Below are positions 1-7,740 of a DNA stretch of 18,847 bases, piece after piece; position 1 is the stretch's first letter, and each line of letters opens with the position of its first letter. Below the pieces are notes generated by a model. The model did not search any database and had not been told where the DNA came from. It saw only the letters and a list, made by a program, of their open reading frames with translations. This DNA comes from Pseudomonadota bacterium (lineage in GTDB: Bacteria > Myxococcota_A > Polyangia > Polyangiales > Polyangiaceae), in NCBI GenBank assembly GCA_023418705.1, contig JAEZYZ010000111.1, positions 1-18,847 on the forward strand, in the 5' to 3' direction. The position numbers and the translations under genes were made by a program.

Positions 1-366
1 GTCTGGCTCCGGCTCCGGGGCTTCGGGGACGCGTTCGTTCAGGGCCGGCAGCTCCTGCCGAGTGGGTGCCTTGGCGGCGATCGGCGCGTCGGCCACGGCG
101 GGCTCGGGGGTCTCCGGGGCCGCGCGCTCCGCCCCGCTCGGGGAGGGCTCGGGCGAGCCGCCGCCCGGGGCCGTACCGGCGCCGGGCGCGGGCATTTCGA
201 CCACGATGTCGACGGTCGCCGCCGCAGGCGGCGCACTTGTCAGCGCCGCGTGTTGCAAAGAAAATCCAGGGAAAAATAGGCCGGCGTGGAGCAGCAGCGC
301 GGCGAGCGCGCAGGTCCCCTCACGACCTGGGGTCAGGAGCGTCGGGGCGCGCGCGGAGCTCGGCAT
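1..366 (-). CDS. TonB-like energy-transducer-type protein, N-terminal part (partial)
   Basis: Reading the minus strand from an ATG at 364-366 gives 122 open codons running off the left edge of the window. The product has a short polar start, one hydrophobic segment at about residues 18-34 containing LLLHAGLFF, then ATVDIVVEMPAP and a long Pro/Glu/Ala-rich stretch. This is the usual architecture of the N-terminus of TonB or TonB-like proteins: an inner-membrane anchor followed by a Pro-rich periplasmic spanner. A GGAG lies 9 bases before the ATG. The gene follows the DUF1592-DUF1552 pair on the same strand after 87 bases and may be co-transcribed with it. The C-terminal TonB domain is outside the window, so another Pro-rich single-TM protein cannot be excluded. 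Confidence 0.6.
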   Translation of the reverse strand, partial: MPSSARAPTLLTPGREGTCALAALLLHAGLFFPGFSLQHAALTSAPPAAATVDIVVEMPAPGAGTAPGGGSPEPSPSGAERAAPETPEPAVADAPIAAKAPTRQELPALNERVPEAPEPEPD

Positions 367-453
367 GGACGCAGGGCTCCATGTCGCGCCATCCCGGCAA
401 CGATCGCCGCAAACCGATCGGCCCGGGTCAGAAGGGCCCGGCGCGCGCCACGC

Positions 454-1875
454 TCAGGCGAGCAGCTCCGAGAGCCGCCCGGTGTTCAGGCTGGGATCGC
501 CGAAATCGTCCAGGGGCTCGCCCGCCGCGTTGCGCACGCCAACGGCGCTGCCAAGCGTGTTGAGCAGCTGGTTGTGGTTGGGGGCGCTGTCGCCGTCGGA
601 GACCTCGAGATACTGCCCCTGCTGCAAAAAACCGCCCGCGCTGCCCGCGATCACGGTTGGAATGTTGCGGCGCGAGTGGCCCGGCCCGTTGCCATTGTCG
701 TTGTACCAAAGGGCGATGCCAGCATCGAGCAGCGAGCCGCCGTTCGGCAGCTGGTAGGCGTCCAGTCGATCGAGCAAGTAGCGGAACATCTGGCCGAAGT
801 AGCGATCGATGTAGTGATGTTGCAGATCCGCGCCCGCGATGATCTCGCCGTCGCTGCCGTGCGATAGCCGGCGGTGCGAGATGTAGTGGTAGTTCTCCAT
901 CCGGTCGCCGGTCTCGGGATTGAGGTAGCGGGTCGCGGCGTCGTTGCCGTTGCCGACCTGGATGGCCACGCTGCGCGTGAAGCCGCACGCGATCGCCAGC
1001 GCCGCCACGTCCATGTGCAGCTTGACGGTCGTGATGATGTCTTCGCCGTTGTTGCTGTCGAAGACGGAGCTGCCGGTCTCGAGGATGCTTCGCTGATCTT
1101 CTTCGAACCGGCAGGCGAGCGCCACCTCGGTCTCGCGGATGGAGTCGAAGTGCAGCTCGAGGCGTTCCCGGTCCGAGCTGCTGAGCTTGGGGCTGCTCAT
1201 CAGCCGCTCCAGCTGCCCGCGCACCAGGTCGTTGACGCTCTTCTGTCGCGTCTTGACCTGCGCCGCCTCTTCGGGAGAGAGGCCCGTGCCGTCGCCGACG
1301 ATGCTCTCGTACGCGCCCCAGGGGTTGCGCTGCGCTGCGCGCCGCTGCCCCGACCCGCGGTAGGAGATGCAGGCGCCCCCGAGCCAGCCGCCGTTCGGAC
1401 CCGCGTAGAGGAACAGCGAATCCCGCCCGTCCGGGTTGAGCTCCCGCCCGATGCGGTGGTCGATGGACTCCCCCGCCGCTTCCGAGTCGCCGCCGGCCTC
1501 TTCGACCGTGGGCCCTCGCGCCGTGAGCCCCTGCAGCGCACCGCGCGCGTGGCCGTCGCCGTAGTTGAAGTCCATCATGTTGACGTTCTTCACGATGAGC
1601 AGCCGCGGGGCGTACGCGGACAGCTCGTCGACGGCGCGGCCCGCCATCGTGGCCTCGGTGAGCGGGCCGAGCTCGGTCGGCCAGAACCGCTCGGGCTCCT
1701 CGCCGACCTCGGTGTCCTGCCGGCACGCGACGCCGCTCGCCTGACGGAAGAAGACCGCGAACGACGTGCTCGCGTCGGCTGCCCGAGCGCCGGTCGAGGA
1801 GAGGCTCTCGAGCACCGGCAGGGCCAACGCGGCGCCGCCGAGACCCTTGAGCACGGTGCGGCGAGAAACTTTCAC
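454..1875 (-). CDS. Tat-exported DUF1552 domain protein
   Basis: This 473-residue protein starts at a GTG that overlaps the upstream TGA stop as GTGA. GGAGGAG lies just before it, so I prefer this start to an upstream ATG at 2052. Residues 4-10 (SRRTVLK), followed by a hydrophobic stretch and an Ala-x-Ala cleavage region, form a twin-arginine signal, which implies export of a folded protein. The body carries family-typical segments such as KNVNMMDFNYGDGHARG, LFLYAGPNGGWLGG, a C-terminal half with NYHYISHRRLSHGSDG, and a late NHNQLLNTLG. DUF1552 proteins are almost always encoded next to DUF1592 proteins in Planctomycetes, Verrucomicrobia and myxobacteria. Their biochemical role is not established. 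Family assignment is confident; function is unknown. Confidence 0.85.
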   Translation of the reverse strand: MKVSRRTVLKGLGGAALALPVLESLSSTGARAADASTSFAVFFRQASGVACRQDTEVGEEPERFWPTELGPLTEATMAGRAVDELSAYAPRLLIVKNVNMMDFNYGDGHARGALQGLTARGPTVEEAGGDSEAAGESIDHRIGRELNPDGRDSLFLYAGPNGGWLGGACISYRGSGQRRAAQRNPWGAYESIVGDGTGLSPEEAAQVKTRQKSVNDLVRGQLERLMSSPKLSSSDRERLELHFDSIRETEVALACRFEEDQRSILETGSSVFDSNNGEDIITTVKLHMDVAALAIACGFTRSVAIQVGNGNDAATRYLNPETGDRMENYHYISHRRLSHGSDGEIIAGADLQHHYIDRYFGQMFRYLLDRLDAYQLPNGGSLLDAGIALWYNDNGNGPGHSRRNIPTVIAGSAGGFLQQGQYLEVSDGDSAPNHNQLLNTLGSAVGVRNAAGEPLDDFGDPSLNTGRLSELLA

Positions 1876-3614
1876 GGCAACTCCTCCACGCTGCGCGTCG
1901 TGAACGCTTGCGTCGTCACGAGCGCCACGATGAGATCCTTGATCGACAGATCTTCCGCCGCCGAGCGGGCACCGAGCCGCTCGATCAGGCCCGCGTCGTT
2001 CTTGCTGCGGGCGCGACCGTACGCGAACTCGAGCCAGTGCTTGGCGTAGCACTCGTGCACCTGCGGGGAAGCCGCGAGCGCGGTCGCGAGCTCCAGCGCA
2101 TCTTCGACCGCCACCGGCTCGGCGCCGATCAGCGGCTCGGCCGCCGTATCGACCGGGTGCCCGTTGTCCTCCGTGCGGTAGGCGCCGACGGCATCGTAGC
2201 TCTCGAACGGAAACCCGAGAGGGTTGATGAGGGTCGCGTGGCAGTTGGCGCAGGAAGTGCCCGGCGTCTCCGTGTGTTGAGCCACGGTCTCGCGGTTGGT
2301 GCGGCCTTCGGGGGCCGGCAGCGGCGGGATCTCACCCGGCGGGACGCCGAGCGGGGCGCACAGGACGCGCTTGGCGACGAACACACCCCGGTGGATGGGA
2401 TCCGGATCCACGCTGGTGGCGTGCGCGGCCAAGAAACCGATCTGGGTCAGGAGGCCGCGACGTTCGGCAGGGTCGAGCTCGACCGGCACGAACTCTTCGC
2501 CGTAGTCGCCGGACAGCCCGTAGAGGCTCGCGAGGTCTTGATTGACGAACGAGCGGGTGCTCGTCAAGAGCGCGCCGAGGCCCGCGTCGGCGTCGAGCAC
2601 CAGGTCTTTGACGAAGAGCTCCGTCTCGCGCGCGGCGAGCGCGCCGAGCTCGGCCGGAGCGTCCGGGTAGAAGGTCGACGACGGTTGGATCGCGGCGTAG
2701 CGCTCGAGCTCGAGCAGCTGCTCGTGGAAGTGGAGGATGGTCTCTTCGGCCCGGGGATCGTCGAGCAGCCGGCGCGCGTGCTCCGCCAGCCCGTCCGTGC
2801 GCAAAAGATCGCCCGCAGCGGCGGCGCCGAGCAAGGCTTCGTCCGGCATCGTGTTCCAGAGCATGTACGACAAGCGGGACGCGACCTCGTAGCCGTCGAG
2901 CGGGATGACGTCGCCCGCGGCGTCGGTGCTGCTCTCGATGCGATAGACGAAGTGGGGGGACTGCAAGAACGCCTCGATCAAGAGGCGGATGCCGCCGTCG
3001 AAGTCGCTCATCCCGGTGTAGACGCCCGGGGCCGCGCGGTACAAATCGAGGTACTCTTCGGTCTGCTCTTCGGTGAGCGGGCGGCGATGCACGCGGCGCC
3101 CAAACTCGACGACGAAGGCGCGCGCCTGAGCTTCGTCCGCGTCGCCGGCGGGGAGCAACCGCTCGAGCATCGCCCGGTCGCCCGTTACCCGTGCGGCCAC
3201 ATCGGCCGCCGCGCGCTGGTAGCTCTTCCAGAGCACCTCGTCGACCGACAGCGCGGTGGCGTCGTTGTCGAACAGGAAGCCCTGCTGCGCCGGATCGGAG
3301 CGAAACGACGCGGCCTGCTCGAAGGTGCCGGGTGCGGCTTCGAACAGGTCGTGGATCGTCCGCTCCCACTGCAGATGCGTGAGCCGCGCGACCCTCGGGC
3401 TCGGTGACGGCAAATCCGGGGAGCCTGCGGGAGCCGCCCCACTGCCGCTTCCGCCGGCTGCCGTGCTCGCCCCGGCGCCGCCGTTGCCCTCGTTCGGCGT
3501 GTCGATCTCACCCGAGCAGGCGAGCGAAAGCGCCGCTGCCGCAGCGCCGACCGCCAGCGTCCTCAAGAGGCGCGCCGATCGGCAGTGCGTTTCGAGGTCC
3601 CAAAGTGGTTGCAT
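1872..3614 (-). CDS. DUF1592-family lipoprotein with single CxxCH motif
   Basis: The 580-residue product begins with a basic region and a hydrophobic segment ending at Cys33 (LSLAC), so it is probably a lipoprotein. A Gly/Ala/Ser/Pro linker follows. The domain order matches the DUF1587-DUF1595-DUF1592-DUF1588-DUF1585 family: RLTHLQWERTIHDLF at about 77-91, FGRRVHRRPLTEEQ at 171-184, LLIEAFLQSPHFVYR at 211-225, RRGLLTQIGFLAAHAT at 385-400, and a haem-type CANCH at 455-459 followed by NPLGFPFESYDAVG. The C-terminal part contains ECYAKHWLEFAYGR. The single CxxCH suggests covalent haem. The stop overlaps the GTG of the DUF1552 gene, so the two are translationally coupled. No good ribosome-binding site precedes the ATG at 3614, so the exact start is uncertain. 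The family is known, but its reaction is not. Confidence 0.87.
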   Translation of the reverse strand: MQPLWDLETHCRSARLLRTLAVGAAAAALSLACSGEIDTPNEGNGGAGASTAAGGSGSGAAPAGSPDLPSPSPRVARLTHLQWERTIHDLFEAAPGTFEQAASFRSDPAQQGFLFDNDATALSVDEVLWKSYQRAAADVAARVTGDRAMLERLLPAGDADEAQARAFVVEFGRRVHRRPLTEEQTEEYLDLYRAAPGVYTGMSDFDGGIRLLIEAFLQSPHFVYRIESSTDAAGDVIPLDGYEVASRLSYMLWNTMPDEALLGAAAAGDLLRTDGLAEHARRLLDDPRAEETILHFHEQLLELERYAAIQPSSTFYPDAPAELGALAARETELFVKDLVLDADAGLGALLTSTRSFVNQDLASLYGLSGDYGEEFVPVELDPAERRGLLTQIGFLAAHATSVDPDPIHRGVFVAKRVLCAPLGVPPGEIPPLPAPEGRTNRETVAQHTETPGTSCANCHATLINPLGFPFESYDAVGAYRTEDNGHPVDTAAEPLIGAEPVAVEDALELATALAASPQVHECYAKHWLEFAYGRARSKNDAGLIERLGARSAAEDLSIKDLIVALVTTQAFTTRSVEELP

Positions 3615-3751
3615 GTATGAACGCGCCGTCCGAAGTGCGGGCGCGAAATGACGAGCGCCCGAGAGGCCTCCTTGTCAGTGGTGCAGGACGGCCATCTCGG
3701 GCGGAAGAAAATGCTCCGAGGTGCTCCCTCGAAGCGTTTGCGGTCACGAGA

Positions 3752-3785
3752 CCCGAGCGAGCGCTCGCGTGAGCGCTCGCTCGGG
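3752..3785 (-). terminator. Strong hairpin downstream of repeat-protein gene
   Basis: A perfect 15-bp inverted repeat (3752-3766 with 3771-3785) has a GCGT loop. It lies 13 bases past the stop of the gene ending at 3799. There is no T-run after it on the minus strand, so it is terminator-like rather than a textbook intrinsic terminator. It also lies between that gene and the start of the DUF1592 unit. Confidence 0.55.
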
Positions 3786-3798
3786 GTGGGTGCGGCGC

Positions 3799-5163
3799 TT
3801 ACTTGGTGCCGAAGCTGAAGCCAGCTTTCGCGCTGCCGCTCGCTCCTGTCTTCGCGGCGCCGCTGGTGTTTACCTTCGGCGGCGTCACGTTGACCTTCGG
3901 CGCGGCGACCTTTGCGCTCGCCTTGACCTCGGGCGCCTTCAGCTTGGCGTTGGCGGCGAGCTTGGCGTCGGCGGCCGCCTTCGCGGCGGCGTTCGCCTTG
4001 GCGTTCAAGTCGGCCTTCGCCTTCACGTCAGCGCCCGCCTTGGCCTGGAGCTTGGCGTCGGCGCCCGCTTTCGCGTCGAGCGCAAGCGACGGCACGAGCC
4101 CCACGGCGAGCTTGCCGTCCGCCTTCAGCAAGAGCTGCAGCGGCGCCGCGTTCAAGTCGAGCTTGCCGTCGAGCTTGGCGCGGTAGCTCGCGCTCGGCGC
4201 GTGCCACGTCAGCGCCAGGATCTGCCCAGCGCCGCCGCGCAGCTTCAAATCCAGATCGCCTTTCGCGTGCGCCTTGCCAGAGGCGTCCATCACGAACGCC
4301 GAGACGAAGCCGCCGTCGGCGACCAGCTCCGCGCTGAAGCCGCCCGCGACGACCAGCTTGCCGCCGTGCTGGGCCTGTGCGGCGAACGCGAACTCGGCGA
4401 GCCGCCCAGTGTCCGCTTGGATCTGGAGCTCGATCGGGCCCGGGCGCAGCTCCGCGGAGGCTTTGCCCTCGAACACGGACTTGGCCGGGTTGAGCTTCAG
4501 GGTGATCGGCGCCGCCGCGCCGGCGAGCGTCAGCTTGACGTCGCCGTCGAGCTCGCCCTCGATCTTTTGCGCTTGGGCGTCGCGGATGAGCAGCTGTGCG
4601 TTGCCGTCGGCGTCGACGAGCAGCTCACCGCTGTGATCGCCGGCGACCACCACGGCTCCGCCGAGCTCCGGCGCGGCCAAGAGCGCGTAGCGCTCGAGCT
4701 TGGCGGTGTGCGCCTTGCCGTCGAGCGTGAGCGAGATGTCGACGGGTGCGGGCGTGAGCGCGACGTCGGCCTTGGCATCTGCCGCGAAGCGGGCACGCTC
4801 GGCGTCCCAGGCGAGCTCGATCGGGACCTTCGCGTCGCCGGTGCCCTGCGCGGTCAGGCTGAGCTTGGCGCCGGCACTGGCTGGCGCGGCCTGCCCCTTG
4901 GCGTCGAACAGCCAGGCTTCGGCGGCGCCGTTCTGGAACAAACGCAGCTCCAGCTGGTGATCGGCGATGGCGACGACGCTGCCGCCCATCTGGGCCTTGG
5001 CGGACGCCTTGACCTCGGCCTTCGCTTCAGCGCCCGCCTTCGCCTCGGCGGCGGGAGCGGCGGGGGTTTCAGCCTGTGGCGCGGTCGACGGGGCCTCGGC
5101 GGAGTCGCAAAACTTCGCCAGGCTCGTCGACAACAACGCGACACCCAGAACTACGAAACGCAT
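3799..5163 (-). CDS. Exported three-repeat protein with Lys/Ala-rich C-terminal tail
   Basis: I do not recognise a named family for this 454-residue protein. It has an N-terminal hydrophobic signal (about 1-18), then an Ala/Lys/Glu linker with AEAKA-type runs. Three tandem units of about 100 residues follow, beginning with GG at 60, 168 and 267. Each reads roughly GG-hydrophobic-(A/G)D..xEL, then G.A......DA.G, then alternating beta-like L-x-L-x-L stretches, so an Ig-like beta fold is likely. Residues about 362-454 are a low-complexity Lys/Ala tail (ADAKLQAKAGADVKAKAD) reminiscent of histone H1 or of surface-attachment linkers. An AGGAGG Shine-Dalgarno lies 6 bases before the ATG. A strong hairpin follows the stop. 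The GG.VV..GDH unit resembles small domains seen near metal-efflux genes, but that is an inference from memory. Confidence 0.8.
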   Translation of the reverse strand: MRFVVLGVALLSTSLAKFCDSAEAPSTAPQAETPAAPAAEAKAGAEAKAEVKASAKAQMGGSVVAIADHQLELRLFQNGAAEAWLFDAKGQAAPASAGAKLSLTAQGTGDAKVPIELAWDAERARFAADAKADVALTPAPVDISLTLDGKAHTAKLERYALLAAPELGGAVVVAGDHSGELLVDADGNAQLLIRDAQAQKIEGELDGDVKLTLAGAAAPITLKLNPAKSVFEGKASAELRPGPIELQIQADTGRLAEFAFAAQAQHGGKLVVAGGFSAELVADGGFVSAFVMDASGKAHAKGDLDLKLRGGAGQILALTWHAPSASYRAKLDGKLDLNAAPLQLLLKADGKLAVGLVPSLALDAKAGADAKLQAKAGADVKAKADLNAKANAAAKAAADAKLAANAKLKAPEVKASAKVAAPKVNVTPPKVNTSGAAKTGASGSAKAGFSFGTK

Positions 5164-5213
5164 GGGTTACCTCCTCGACACGACTATACCGGCTGCTTCG
5201 CGGGCGCTGTCGA
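5164..5213 (-). promoter_or_regulatory. Candidate promoter and RBS of repeat-protein gene
   Basis: On the minus strand, TATAGT (5183-5188) matches a -10 box and TCGACA (5208-5213) is a possible -35 with a long 19-base spacer. AGGAGG (5170-5175) is a near-perfect ribosome-binding site. The ribosome-binding site is secure; the promoter is a pattern match only. Confidence 0.4.
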
Positions 5214-5371
5214 GGGGATGGAAGCGTGAAAGATTCCGCACGAGCTGGTACGGGAATGGTTTCCGGGACTTGAGGCGTGTCAGCCCACGGGCCTTTCGAT
5301 GCCACGCCAAAGATCGTGTGCAGCATCGACGCAGGTTTGTGCTGGCGATGCTGGATCGAGGTCGCGACCAA

Positions 5372-5407
5372 TCCCGATCGGCCGGCGCGTGCGCGGGCCG
5401 ATCGGGA
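5372..5407 (-). terminator. Hairpin downstream of EF-hand gene
   Basis: A perfect 12-bp inverted repeat (5372-5383 with 5396-5407) has a GC-rich 12-base loop that can itself pair as GCGC/GCGC. It sits 28 bases past the stop at 5436. No T-run follows on the minus strand. It separates the EF-hand gene from the repeat-protein gene, so the two are probably not one operon. Confidence 0.55.
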
Positions 5408-5435
5408 GAACGCGTCGACGAGAGCTGCCGAGCGC

Positions 5436-6071
5436 TCAGCGCGGAGCGGCTTTGCCCTTCGCGGCGCCCTGCTTGGGGCCGCCCTTGCGGTGTTTGCCGG
5501 CCCAGAGCTCGCCGCGCTCGATGCTCCCGTTCGAGTTGCGATCGAGCTTGGCAAACAGCCGGTCCGTCACTTGAGTGAGCTCGGCGCGGCTGAGCGAGCC
5601 GTTGCCGTCGGTATCGGCGCGCTGGAGCTTCTTTTGCAAGAACTTGCCGGGGCCCTTGCCCGGGGGGCTGGTGAACTCCTGCTTGGTGATCTTGCCGTCG
5701 CGGTTGGCGTCCAGGCGGGTGAAGAATTTGTCAGGCATCTTGCCGGCTTCGGCTTTGCTGATGGCGCCGTCGCCGTTCTTGTCGAGCTTTGCGAACCGCT
5801 CGGCCTGGCGCTGGGCCCGCTGTTGACTCAGAAAGGCTTCCAGCTCGGACGTCGAGAGCTGACCGTTCTTGTTGGTGTCGGCCTGGGCGAAGATCCGACC
5901 GATCGCCGTGGAGGCTTCGGCCTTGGTGATCGTTCCGTCCTGATTGGCGTCGAGCTCCGAGAACAGCGCGCCTTTCATGCCGTGCCCGCCGGCCTTGCCC
6001 GGCCCTGCCACCGCCGCCGTCGCCGCGAGCGATACCAACGCGACCAAAGCTCCCACTACGGTTTTTCTCAT
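5436..6071 (-). CDS. Exported six-EF-hand calcium-binding protein
   Basis: The 211-residue protein has a clear Sec signal peptide (MRKTVVGALV to about Ala22) and then six EF-hand loops at residues 41-52, 65-76, 97-108, 121-132, 153-164 and 177-188. Every loop keeps Asp at position 1, Asn/Asp at 3 and 5, Gly at 6, Ile/Leu at 8 and Glu at 12, for example DANQDGTITKAE and DKNGDGAISKAE. All six therefore look able to bind calcium. They fall into three pairs. The last about 20 residues are Lys/Gly-rich (HRKGGPKQGAAKGKAAPR). GAGGA lies 6 bases before the ATG. A periplasmic or secreted calcium buffer or sensor is the likely role; the partner is unknown. Confidence 0.92.
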   Translation of the reverse strand: MRKTVVGALVALVSLAATAAVAGPGKAGGHGMKGALFSELDANQDGTITKAEASTAIGRIFAQADTNKNGQLSTSELEAFLSQQRAQRQAERFAKLDKNGDGAISKAEAGKMPDKFFTRLDANRDGKITKQEFTSPPGKGPGKFLQKKLQRADTDGNGSLSRAELTQVTDRLFAKLDRNSNGSIERGELWAGKHRKGGPKQGAAKGKAAPR

Positions 6072-6191
6072 GATCGTTCCTCGGTGTTGGAAGGAAGCGC
6101 CACCCGGTCCTGCCGGGGGCGCGTTTCATGGGGCATGAGCGCCGTGGGGCGCAACGCCGTTAAAGGTCGCGGCCGGCTGCGTGGCCAGAAC

Positions 6192-6228
6192 GGACAAGGC
6201 CCGGCACGCGAACGCGCCGGGCCTGTCC
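6192..6228 (-). terminator. Hairpin downstream of di-haem cytochrome gene
   Basis: GGACA-A-GGCCCGGC (6192-6205) pairs with GCCGGGCC-TGTCC (6216-6228), giving 13 base pairs with one bulged base. It lies 21 bases past the stop at 6250. On the minus strand it is followed by a short T-containing stretch. This is a plausible terminator for the cytochrome gene. Confidence 0.6.
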
Positions 6229-6249
6229 TGTCCCTTGCGAACAGGGGGC

Positions 6250-7740
6250 TCAGAGGGCTTCGAGGAACGCCCGCAGATCGGCGATCTGCTGCGCGTTGAA
6301 GCCGATGTTGAAGCGCCGATCGTAAAACTGGATGACCTCCGTCAACGTGTCGGCGGCGCCGTTGTGGAAGTAGGGAGCGCGAGCGCTCAGCGCGCGCAGC
6401 GTCGGACCCTTTTGCTTGTTCAGGTCCGCGAACTGGCCGGTGAGGATGGCCCGGCCGAGGTCGGTCGTCTCCTCGGATTGGCCGGTCACGCGCGAGGTGA
6501 CGCGGAACACCGGCAGCACGTTGTCGCTCTCGGACGGGCGCGAAATGCCGATATCGAGCGGCAGGATGTCGGTGTGATTGCCGACGTTCGGGTGCGAGTG
6601 ACAGGTCGTGCAGGTGCCGACCAACGTCGCGACGCCGAGCACGTCGTTCACGCCGCGGACGCCCCGGATCCGGATCGGGTGGGTGTTGAAGATCTGCTGG
6701 CCGCGTGCGATGGACGCGCGCCGCGCGTTGGACGAGCCCGCCCAGGCATTGAACACGGTCATCGCGTTCGGGTTGAAGGCCGTTCCGAACGGGTTGCCGC
6801 CGTGCGAGTCGTTGATGCCGAAGAAGGTGTTCTGCGTCCGGAGCGCCTCCGGGCCGCCGGTGGCGCCCGCGGCGCTCAACGAGCCGGCGACGTTGTCGTT
6901 CACCTGTGCGACGACCAGGTTCATCTGAAAGTCGACCATCGCGAGCCGGTCGGCGTCGCTCACGATGTCGACCGCTTCGGCGTGACCGAGGGTCGCGTTG
7001 TTCGACTGCGTCAGCATGTTGATGAAGACGGGCGAGTCGGGCTCCCAGGACTGCACGCCATTCCCGTCGCTGTCCAACGGGTTCGAGGGGACAGGGTTGA
7101 CCGTCGCCTCGCGGCCGTCCCACATCACGGCGCTGATGAAGCGGGTGTTCGCCGACAGCAGCGGTCGCCGGTAAAACGACAGCTCCGTGGTGGCGCTCGG
7201 AGGGATGTTGGTGTTTTGGGGCGGGTTGGCGCCGGCGCTCGCGTAAGGGTTCAGCACCACCTTGACGTCGAAGTCGCGGTTCGCTGGCAGATTGAAGAAC
7301 ACCCGGATCAGGCCCTTGGTGCGGAGCAGGCTGTAGGCCTGACTGCGCTGCTGGAGCGTCGCTACCGGAGCGTTGGGGCCATTGGCGCCGTCGACCAAGC
7401 GGAAGATCGGATCCAGCCCTTGGGTCGCGTTGAACAGCTGCTGCACCTGCTGCGCGCTGATGCCCATGCCCGCAGACGGCTGATGACAGTCGACACAAGC
7501 ACGCCCGTTCACGCCCAGGCTCTGAAAAAACGGGTTGGTCTCGTCGATGGTCGAGCCGTCCACCGTGACGACCTGGTGGCTCCCGGTGGGGTTGCTGAAT
7601 AATTGCCCGGCGTGTGCTGCCTGACGGGCCGTGCCTTCGCCCAGATCTGGTCCTGAATCGACCTGCATCGTGCAGCCGAACAGGGCCGCTGGGGTCATGA
7701 AGACAAACGTCAACGCCCCGAACTTCGTCTTACTACGCAT
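6250..7740 (-). CDS. Di-haem cytochrome c peroxidase / MauG-like lipoprotein
   Basis: The 496-residue product starts with a hydrophobic signal ending in LFGC (Cys23), a lipobox. It has two haem-attachment motifs, CVDCH at 82-86 and CTTCH at 377-381. The C-terminal segment GPTLRALSARAPYFHNGAAD followed by TLTEVIQFYDRRF is the hallmark end of the cytochrome c peroxidase/MauG superfamily. It is longer than classical CcpA or MauG enzymes (about 330-370) because of a long region between the haems that includes SAVMWDGRE. AAGGAG lies 7 bases before the ATG. Classical family members reduce peroxide or oxidise a protein partner using two c-haems in the periplasm. Which reaction applies here cannot be read from sequence. 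It stands alone between hairpins and is probably monocistronic. Confidence 0.88.
   Translation of the reverse strand: MRSKTKFGALTFVFMTPAALFGCTMQVDSGPDLGEGTARQAAHAGQLFSNPTGSHQVVTVDGSTIDETNPFFQSLGVNGRACVDCHQPSAGMGISAQQVQQLFNATQGLDPIFRLVDGANGPNAPVATLQQRSQAYSLLRTKGLIRVFFNLPANRDFDVKVVLNPYASAGANPPQNTNIPPSATTELSFYRRPLLSANTRFISAVMWDGREATVNPVPSNPLDSDGNGVQSWEPDSPVFINMLTQSNNATLGHAEAVDIVSDADRLAMVDFQMNLVVAQVNDNVAGSLSAAGATGGPEALRTQNTFFGINDSHGGNPFGTAFNPNAMTVFNAWAGSSNARRASIARGQQIFNTHPIRIRGVRGVNDVLGVATLVGTCTTCHSHPNVGNHTDILPLDIGISRPSESDNVLPVFRVTSRVTGQSEETTDLGRAILTGQFADLNKQKGPTLRALSARAPYFHNGAADTLTEVIQFYDRRFNIGFNAQQIADLRAFLEAL

Noticed and set aside
420..438. GGCCC/GGGCC stem between DUF1552 and the TonB-like gene as a terminator.
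   Set aside because: Only five base pairs with no T-run; too weak to argue that the genes are separate units.
428..3407. Long open frames antisense to or out of frame with the DUF1552 and DUF1592 genes (for example 428-1726 minus, 874-2049 plus, 1908-3407 plus).
   Set aside because: They are Arg/Ala/Pro-rich shadows produced by high G/C third positions of the real genes and carry no recognisable domains.
3721..5229. A 502-codon plus-strand frame opposite the repeat protein.
   Set aside because: It mirrors the repetitive Lys/Ala/Leu codons of the minus-strand gene, which has a perfect ribosome-binding site and signal peptide.
6068..7602. Two roughly 475-codon frames overlapping the di-haem cytochrome gene.
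   Set aside because: The cytochrome frame has two CxxCH motifs, a lipobox and an RBS; the others are Arg-rich shadows.
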